Assembly (NCBI GenBank): GCA_041747075.1
Contig: JBGTFW010000150.1
Location: 1-19,703, forward strand
Reading direction: 5' to 3'
Length of the DNA stretch: 19,703 nucleotides
DNA from: CAJQPP01 sp041747075
Lineage (GTDB): Bacteria > Planctomycetota > Planctomycetia > Pirellulales > Pirellulaceae
How positions within the stretch are numbered: position 1 is the first letter of the stretch; the number at the start of each line of letters is the position of its first letter. Below, in pieces: positions 15,201 to 19,703 of the stretch. A program made the translations under genes and the position numbers. The notes under the pieces are model-generated. The model made no database searches and was not told the origin of the DNA. It saw only the letters and a list, made by a program, of their open reading frames with translations.

Positions 15201-16979
15201 CACGCTTGAATCGATCGATGTCGTTTTGAAGGATTGCGGCGGCGGAGTATCAATGCCGTGCGACGAGATAAGATCTTGCGAATCCTTGTCGCGGGAGGTG
15301 ACTGGCCAGGTGACTCCCCACAACAGTGACCGCGTGGCGAGATCAATTGCGACCAGGCCACCCGAGGAAATCGGGCAAACGAGAATGCCTTCGGACGCCG
15401 AGGGACTGGCCCCCGCCAGCCGACGCGCGGGGTCCGCAACGACGGGTTGAACCGCGTCGATCACGGCCAGTTGCCGGGACCAGAGCATCGCCCCGGTTTT
15501 CTGATCGAGCGCGACGAGTCGAATCTCACTGTCGAGTTCGCATATCGTGTACAAGGCACTGTCGTCGAGCGGGAGTGGCGCGCCGAGAAAGAAACCGCCC
15601 CGAAGTGCTGGCTCGTTGCCGCCCGTTTCGCCGCCGACTTCCCAGCGAAAGGCGCCTTGTCGCGCCAGTTCAACGCATTTGAGTTCGTTCGTCTCGCGGC
15701 CGCCAAGAGGATCAGCCATCGCGTCTCCCCCCGCGCCGATCACCTGGCCGAAGAGACCGCCCGCGAATCCCGCCTGGTCAATCAGATAAACGTCGCGGCC
15801 GTTGCTGCTGAGCTGGCCGTAGAGATGGTCCTCCCAAATTCGTTGCTCAACGTGCCATTGGTTCGCTTGCCGTGTTCGTTCCGCGATCACATCGTCCTCC
15901 AGCGGCACTCGCCCGCCGGGAACCCACGGCGGAAATTCCCAGATTCGCTTGCCGCTCGTGAAATCGATTCCGAGGGTCGTGTTCATCGTGCGGACGACGA
16001 CCGTGTTTCCAATGGCAAGCGGCTGGAGCGCGGGAACGAGCGGTTTGCCGGTCGCGCGGCGCGCCTCGAACGCCTCGACGGCGAGCCTTTCCTGGGACAA
16101 TTCGTTGAGCACCGGAAGGGTCCATTGAGGATCAGCCAGGGGCGCACCGGTCCCCTGGTGCCCGTTTCGCGCCGGTCCACCGCGGAACATGACCCAGTCG
16201 CGTGTTTCGCCGGCTTGACCGAGGGATGCCTCGCCGATCAGTCCCTCCAGCCATTCGATCGCGCGTTCTGGACTTTCGAAGACCGGAACGACCTTCCCCT
16301 GGAAGACAACGGGAGGAAACCCTGGGCGCTTCGGCCATTGGGCCAGCGTTTGCGCCGCCTTGTCGCGCGATCCGGAAAGGGCCTGGCAAACGGCCAGCAT
16401 TACCGTGACGTCCGGGTCGTGCCGTTGTCGCGCCGCCGAATCGTTGGCGATTCGCGAAAACTGTCGCTCCGCGGCAACAAGCTGGCCTTTTTCAAGATTG
16501 TGGTGGGCCAGCAACATGGTCGCCGTCTGTCCGGCGGGAGTATGAAAGTAGTGCCCCGCGACCCGCGCGAGCAAGTTGTAATCGCCGGCCGCGACGGATT
16601 GTTCGAGCATTTGCCGCACGGTAACCGAGTAGCGAAGCTCGTATTCGGAACGAAACTCCGCGGGGACTTCTCCCAGCAAGTCGCTTGCGACCAGCTGGAT
16701 GCTTCGGAATTGGCTCGGGTCCTCGCCGGGGATCAACCAGTCCTCGCGGCTGGCGTCGGCAAGGACGTGTCCGAGCAGCTCGACGGCGGCGCGATACTCG
16801 CGCGCCTCGATCGCTTCGCGCGCCCGGGCCAGCAATCGCGTCAGCTCGCGCGGTGGCGTGGCGAAGACTTTTCGGGGCTCCCGGTCGTCGGGGTTCACCG
16901 CCTGAGCGGCAAGGGATGGCGCAAATGAAAACGCACAAGCCACGAAGGCGGCCAGCCATGCCTTCACCAGCGCTCGCAT
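12210..16979 (-). CDS. Exported giant protein with two PQQ-like beta-propellers
   Basis: From the ATG at 16979 this is a protein of about 1,589 residues. Residues 1-27 form a Sec signal peptide with a possible AQA cleavage site, so it is probably periplasmic. A helical, TPR-like region covers about 45-250. A PQQ-like propeller begins near DWVMFRGGPARNG (261-273) and shows blades such as LDQKTGAMLWSR (491-502), FDLVSGDRLW (613-622) and LDLKTGRTLWR (658-668). A second helical region spans about 740-1010. A further propeller has VDLLTGETLWQ (1217-1227) and NLTDGRRTWDY (1308-1318). A short charged helix ends the protein (about 1550-1570). Three cysteines (1320, 1324, 1327) are closely spaced. GGGAG lies seven bases before this ATG; an ATG 15 codons upstream gives a less typical signal peptide. 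Such repeats occur in quinoproteins and in the scaffold BamB; no catalytic residues could be assigned. It is the first gene of the operon. Confidence 0.88.
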   Translation of the reverse strand: MRALVKAWLAAFVACAFSFAPSLAAQAVNPDDREPRKVFATPPRELTRLLARAREAIEAREYRAAVELLGHVLADASREDWLIPGEDPSQFRSIQLVASDLLGEVPAEFRSEYELRYSVTVRQMLEQSVAAGDYNLLARVAGHYFHTPAGQTATMLLAHHNLEKGQLVAAERQFSRIANDSAARQRHDPDVTVMLAVCQALSGSRDKAAQTLAQWPKRPGFPPVVFQGKVVPVFESPERAIEWLEGLIGEASLGQAGETRDWVMFRGGPARNGHQGTGAPLADPQWTLPVLNELSQERLAVEAFEARRATGKPLVPALQPLAIGNTVVVRTMNTTLGIDFTSGKRIWEFPPWVPGGRVPLEDDVIAERTRQANQWHVEQRIWEDHLYGQLSSNGRDVYLIDQAGFAGGLFGQVIGAGGDAMADPLGGRETNELKCVELARQGAFRWEVGGETGGNEPALRGGFFLGAPLPLDDSALYTICELDSEIRLVALDQKTGAMLWSRQLAVIDAVQPVVADPARRLAGASPSASEGILVCPISSGGLVAIDLATRSLLWGVTWPVTSRDKDSQDLISSHGIDTPPPQSFKTTSIDSSVTIVGREVLVAPVESDRIFCFDLVSGDRLWVGDDGQAGQPRDDGIYIGGVHNESVVVVGRTTVKGLDLKTGRTLWRQSLDALGEPTGRGFLAGGHYFVPCARSIIAEVAIESGEIVARHAVDRIPGNLICHEGAVIVQGHETIGAFHQVEALRERLANLPVANQRLASNRSLRARIQAHDGDMREAVVTAAEAWGTAPDYESERVVVGLLIEWLESDYLAAKPFAENYRELLEGSAPARFADARLRGAIDGGAIADVLDLLVHGEETSDAASAELANSQTLQTETTGPDPAVRMSSRQALKFRLREHLRDPMASETVRQYVKNASKELSSAQISSLANWLGPQWLDEPARMKLAESLISRDEWYRAEQVLETLRETRDDFAVQLATVRLLRAAGWQDRAVDAASQVAERFPDEIVKEVSGSFPARELDSRWFAGSSGPVTWDDWHYGAVHAQLAHADGRSTTIEVALIQPEWIASSGNVPDELEIRIDSRNSEIVLRDAMGHDLGRVAIQDAPDDQRYFPSRMNGGRYALQGHLLIVAWEYNLIAVDLHRLRRGDEGLLWRRRLHRETGLRDTLLLQSGMSARAIDNSWGRDQMQLLGRDGNAVDLFTSNANAAFFVIDETLNCVDLLTGETLWQRSGVPRGAWLAADEQSLFLLTPSGSSGMEYQSVDVLDSEFGGMKATVSLADFSGQSLWHSTGRIGVFTEQTGEQKSLVGVNLTDGRRTWDYQCEEDCLGCIRDPQTMIIQRGGGGLEYLDLRTGEIIRKVDMDLVSGKVLDVRRMHEHDLILVDLEAIPGMVPRSRQLDRSVRASSTAGPLFDGNLVCVDLRKNRPRWPTPVRVEHLSLPSVQPAAVPLMTFSRTLSSIRNEPNRSLTPEFYTIDLRDGRLVNVTRREELTQGPCEMTGWPESQKAELWLGGQRLIFEFTDQALPDGAATPARLVNEATMAEPGGDLDPPGSVEDLRRRQAELLREMIEKGPAKTDDRPQARSTQTATGDFA
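12221..12225 (-). promoter_or_regulatory. Ribosome binding site of the MoxR gene
   Basis: GGGAG is read on the minus strand, seven bases before the MoxR ATG and inside the last codons of the propeller gene. It is among the best Shine-Dalgarno sequences in the operon, suggesting that the ATPase is translated efficiently even if the long first gene is not. Confidence 0.65.
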
Positions 16980-17173
16980 CACAAGACTCCCATTTTTGTG
17001 GAGACGGATTGCCAGTTCTTTCATGTCGTTTAACTGCGTTCCACTCTACCACAAGGGGCGAAATCCCGGAACGACAAACGCCTGCTCCCCTGGCTATTGA
17101 CGAACGCCGTGTTGCGGCTGGTAATGAATCCGATCCGAGAGCTTCGCCAGCAACCCGAGAGTTCCCCCTATCC
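16980..17173. other. Divergent promoter region between the MoxR operon and ligA
   Basis: This 194-bp space separates the leftward operon from rightward ligA and must hold both promoters. Apart from the ribosome binding site of the propeller gene and a weak GAGAG 12 bases before the ligA ATG, nothing conserved was recognised. No repeats were seen here, unlike the other intergenic spaces. Confidence 0.5.
16987..16991 (-). promoter_or_regulatory. Ribosome binding site fixing the start of the propeller gene
   Basis: GGGAG is read on the minus strand, seven bases upstream of the ATG at 16979. It favours that codon over the in-frame ATG at 17024. Confidence 0.65.
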
Positions 17174-19180
17174 ATGAACGACCCGGACCGCGAAATCGCC
17201 GACTTGATCGAACTAATCCGGCATCACGACCGCCGCTACTATGTCGAAGCGAACCCGGAAATCAGCGATCTGGAGTACGACCGCCTCGTCAAACGGCTTG
17301 AAGCGCTGGAGGACGAGCATCCGGAATTGAGCCGGCCGGACAGCCCGACGCGGCGGGTCGGCGACGCTCCGATCGCGCACCTTTTGCAAGTCGCCCACCG
17401 CGTTCCGATGTTGTCAATCGACAATACATACCGTCTGGAGGAACTGCGGGCCTTCGCGCGGCGCGCACTGGACGGACTGCGGGCGACCACCGCCGAGTGG
17501 GTCGTCGAACTGAAAGTCGACGGAGTCGCCGTTTCAGCCATCTATGAAAAGGGCGTGCTGGTTCGCGCGCTGACGCGCGGCAATGGAGTCGTCGGCGACG
17601 ACATCACGCATAACATACGAACGCTCCGCGACGTACCGCTGCGTCTGACCACCAGCGATCCGCCCGCGTCACTGGAAGTCCGCGGGGAAATCTACATGAC
17701 CAACCAGGAACTGGTGCGGCTCAACCAGTCACAGGCCGAAAAGGGCTTGCCCGCCTACGCCAACACGCGGAACGTCGCGGCGGGAAGCATCCGTTTGCTC
17801 GATCCGCGAATTTGCGCTGAACGGAACTTGAGAATGTTCTGTCACGGAATGGGATTGTGCGAAGGCATTCGCGCCGACAACCACATGGACTTTCTCGCCG
17901 AAATCGCCGGCTACGGACTGCCTCCCACGCCGAACGTCCGCAAGTTCGATCGATTTGACGAAGTCGTCGCGTGGTGCGAAACGGTGATCGGCGAAGTCCA
18001 CGAACTGGACTTTGAAGTCGATGGACTGGTGATCAAGCTGAATCGTTTCGATCAGCGCGATCAGCTTGGCGCGCGGTCGAAAAGTCCTCGCTGGCTGGCC
18101 GCCTGGAAATGGGAGAAATACGAAGCGGTGACGCGGCTCGACGCCATCGACGTGCAGATCGGCAAGAGCGGAGCGATCACGCCCGTCGCGCTGCTCGAGC
18201 CGGTTGAGCTGGCCGGCACGACCGTCAGCCGCGCGAGTCTCCACAACGCCGACGAGATTGAACGAAAGGACATCCGGGTCGGCGACACCGTCGTTGTGGA
18301 AAAGGCGGGCAAGATCATTCCGCACATCGTTCGCGTCGACGCGCATCTCCGCCCGCCGCGGACCTCCGTTTTTCGTTTTCCAAAGTCATGTCCGGCCTGC
18401 GCGACGAAACTTGTCAAGGATCAAGGGGGCGTCACCATTCGCTGTCCGAATTTCGACTGTCCAGCGCAGCTTCGCGAACGAATTCGCTACTTCGCCACGC
18501 GCAACGCGATGGACATCGAGGGGCTTGGCGAGAAACTCGTCGGGTTGCTTGTCGACAACAGGCTGGTCGGGAATTATGGCGACCTCTACCGGCTGAAGGC
18601 GGAAACTGTCGCCGCGTTGCCGCGGATGGGAGACGTTTCGGCGAACAACCTGATCACGGCGATCGAAGCGAGCAAATCACGGGGACTGGCACGATTGCTG
18701 AACGCCCTGTCGATCCGTCACGCGGGAATTACCGTGGCACGGGTCCTTGCACGACATTTCGGGGACATCCGGAAACTCGCCGCGGCATCCGTCGAGGAAC
18801 TTGCCTCGGTCAACGAAGTCGGCGAGATAATCGCCCAAAGCGTTTACGACTTTTTCAACAGCGAACACGGGCGGCGAACGATCGCGGACCTTGCCGGGCT
18901 GGGGGTTCAGTTGACGGACGACGCAACCGAGTCCAAACCCGCCGGAAGGACGCTGGCCGGCAAGACGCTGGTGGTCACCGGAACTTTGCGGAAATTCACA
19001 CGCGGTGAGGTCGAAGAGCTGATCGCCCGGCACGGCGGCAAGGCAACGTCGAGCATTTCGTCGAGGACCGATTACCTCGTTGCGGGCGACAAGGCTGGCA
19101 GCAAACTGGAAAAGGCCCAGCAACTCGGCGTACCGGTGCTCAGCGAGGAGGAATTTGAGAAGTTGATCGGGGGTGGGTAA
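17174..19180 (+). CDS. ligA: NAD-dependent DNA ligase
   Basis: This enzyme of 668 residues seals nicks in DNA during replication and repair, using NAD+ to form an enzyme-AMP intermediate. The length matches E. coli LigA (671). The N-terminal NAD-binding region (1-70) includes HDRRYYVEANPEISDLEYDRL. The adenylation motif is KVDG at 114-117, with K114 as the AMP-carrying lysine. An OB fold follows, with QIGKSGAITPVALLEPVELAGTTVSRASLHN around 328-358. The zinc finger cysteines are C406, C409, C424 and C429. Helix-hairpin-helix segments cover about 440-560, and a BRCT domain covers about 590-668. The frame is open far upstream of 17174, but that extension runs antisense into the propeller gene and has no family match. 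A weak GAGAG is the only ribosome binding signal. All expected motifs are present. Confidence 0.98.
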   Translation: MNDPDREIADLIELIRHHDRRYYVEANPEISDLEYDRLVKRLEALEDEHPELSRPDSPTRRVGDAPIAHLLQVAHRVPMLSIDNTYRLEELRAFARRALDGLRATTAEWVVELKVDGVAVSAIYEKGVLVRALTRGNGVVGDDITHNIRTLRDVPLRLTTSDPPASLEVRGEIYMTNQELVRLNQSQAEKGLPAYANTRNVAAGSIRLLDPRICAERNLRMFCHGMGLCEGIRADNHMDFLAEIAGYGLPPTPNVRKFDRFDEVVAWCETVIGEVHELDFEVDGLVIKLNRFDQRDQLGARSKSPRWLAAWKWEKYEAVTRLDAIDVQIGKSGAITPVALLEPVELAGTTVSRASLHNADEIERKDIRVGDTVVVEKAGKIIPHIVRVDAHLRPPRTSVFRFPKSCPACATKLVKDQGGVTIRCPNFDCPAQLRERIRYFATRNAMDIEGLGEKLVGLLVDNRLVGNYGDLYRLKAETVAALPRMGDVSANNLITAIEASKSRGLARLLNALSIRHAGITVARVLARHFGDIRKLAAASVEELASVNEVGEIIAQSVYDFFNSEHGRRTIADLAGLGVQLTDDATESKPAGRTLAGKTLVVTGTLRKFTRGEVEELIARHGGKATSSISSRTDYLVAGDKAGSKLEKAQQLGVPVLSEEEFEKLIGGG

Positions 19181-19314
19181 TGCTCGACGTGGGGCAAGCT
19201 GCCAGCTTGCCGGGAACGTGGGGCAAGCTGCCAGCTTGCCGAGTCCTGCGCATTCTCCGCCATTACGAAATACCGAAGCTGGCAGCTTCGGCCACGGGCA
19301 GCTTCGGCCTCGGG
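19181..19314. repeat. Tandem hairpin repeats between convergent genes
   Basis: A 26-bp unit is repeated exactly at 19187-19212 and 19216-19241. Each copy contains GGCAAGCTGCCAGCTTGCC, a perfect 8-bp stem with a 3-base loop. A related hairpin, CCGAAGCTGGCAGCTTCGG, lies at 19273-19291, followed by a half copy (GGCAGCTTCGG) from 19297. All share the core AGCTGSCAGCT. They separate ligA from the convergent trans-sulfuration gene and could terminate both, although no T-run follows. Confidence 0.8.
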
Positions 19315-19703
19315 TTAAACGACATGCGCTTTGGAACGTGCGGGCCTCGCGGACTTGCTCGTCTCGATCGCCTCGTCGAGGTCGGCAATCAGGTCGCCGA
19401 CATCCTCGATTCCGACCGAAAGGCGCATTAACGTATCGCGCAACCCCCCTTTTTCACGTTCCTCGCGGGGAATCGAGGCGTGTGTCATGCTCGCCGGATG
19501 GTTGATAAGCGATTCGACGCCACCAAGACTTTCCGCCAGTGCGAAGAGATGTGTGCTTGATGCGAAGCGGCGATTCCTTTCGAGGTCGCCGCGCAATTCC
19601 AGCGAGACCATCCCGCCAAAATCACTCATTTGCCGCTTTGCAACGACGTGTGATTCGTTATCCGGCAGGCCCGGATACCAGACGCGCTCGACTTCCGGAT
19701 GCT
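19315..19703 (-). CDS. Trans-sulfuration PLP enzyme (cystathionine gamma-synthase/lyase family), C-terminal part
   Basis: The visible 129 residues are the C-terminus of a Cys/Met-metabolism PLP-dependent enzyme; the start and the PLP lysine lie beyond position 19703. Family signatures are HPEVERVWYPGLP at the edge, the segment SDFGGMVSLEL, LAESLGGVESLINHPASMTHA with the substrate-site serines, and RLSVGIEDVGDLIADLDEA, whose arginine binds the substrate carboxylate. Members make or break cystathionine in methionine or cysteine metabolism. From this part alone gamma-synthase, gamma-lyase and O-acyl-homoserine sulfhydrylase cannot be told apart with certainty; the LAESLGGVESL form fits the first two. 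The C-terminus ends normally at TAA 19317-19315, 134 bp from the end of convergent ligA. Confidence 0.93.
   Translation of the reverse strand, partial: HPEVERVWYPGLPDNESHVVAKRQMSDFGGMVSLELRGDLERNRRFASSTHLFALAESLGGVESLINHPASMTHASIPREEREKGGLRDTLMRLSVGIEDVGDLIADLDEAIETSKSARPARSKAHVV

Noticed and set aside
15447..16928. A 493-codon plus-strand open frame
   Set aside because: It lies wholly antisense to the propeller gene, has no recognisable domain, and is expected from GC-rich codon use on the other strand.
16980..17024. Earlier ATG for the propeller gene at 17024
   Set aside because: The ATG at 16979 has a good ribosome binding site and gives a compact signal peptide; the earlier start remains possible.
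16685..17173. Upstream in-frame extension of ligA by 163 codons
   Set aside because: The added residues are antisense to the propeller gene and do not resemble LigA; the family N-terminus begins at 17174.
1..19703. tRNA, rRNA, CRISPR arrays, transposase genes
   Set aside because: Looked for by eye and none seen; short repeats here lack regular spacers and no cas or transposase gene is present.

Overview
This GC-rich window looks like chromosomal DNA of a planctomycete, probably of the Pirellulales type. That is an inference. It rests on an ECF sigma factor of the Sigma70_ECF type next to a Ser/Thr protein kinase with a long N-terminal extension, on a MoxR / DUF58 / BatA-like / VWA cluster led by a very large PQQ-like beta-propeller protein, and on intergenic spaces filled with short interspersed palindromes.

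Layout. (1) Positions 1-1267, minus strand: a sigma factor gene followed by the 5' part of a kinase gene cut by the window edge, likely a signalling pair. (2) Positions 1268-1820: a divergent intergenic space carrying several short palindromic repeats. (3) Positions 1821-4568, plus strand: phosphoenolpyruvate carboxylase (ppc), apparently a single gene. (4) Positions 4569-5136: a gene-free convergent space with a tandem 12-mer, four REP-like palindromes and a 138-bp long inverted repeat whose outer arm supplies the stop codon of the next gene. (5) Positions 5137-16979, minus strand: five tightly packed genes, read from right to left. They encode an exported ~1,589-residue double beta-propeller protein, a MoxR AAA+ ATPase, a DUF58 protein, a BatA-like membrane protein and a multi-pass VWA protein. 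Junctions are ATGA overlaps, a 32-bp overlap or a 12-bp gap, so they form one operon. (6) Positions 17174-19180, plus strand: NAD-dependent DNA ligase (ligA), divergent from the operon. (7) Positions 19181-19314: tandem hairpin repeats. (8) Positions 19315-19703, minus strand: the C-terminal part of a trans-sulfuration PLP enzyme, cut by the window edge.

How the genes may work together. MoxR ATPases are known to act as chaperone-like partners of VWA proteins. Here one MoxR ATPase sits with three VWA-fold proteins, two of them membrane-anchored, and a giant exported propeller protein as first gene. The best candidate for an undescribed system is therefore a MoxR/VWA machine that assembles or controls this propeller protein across the inner membrane. 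The ppc, ligA and trans-sulfuration genes are ordinary housekeeping neighbours.
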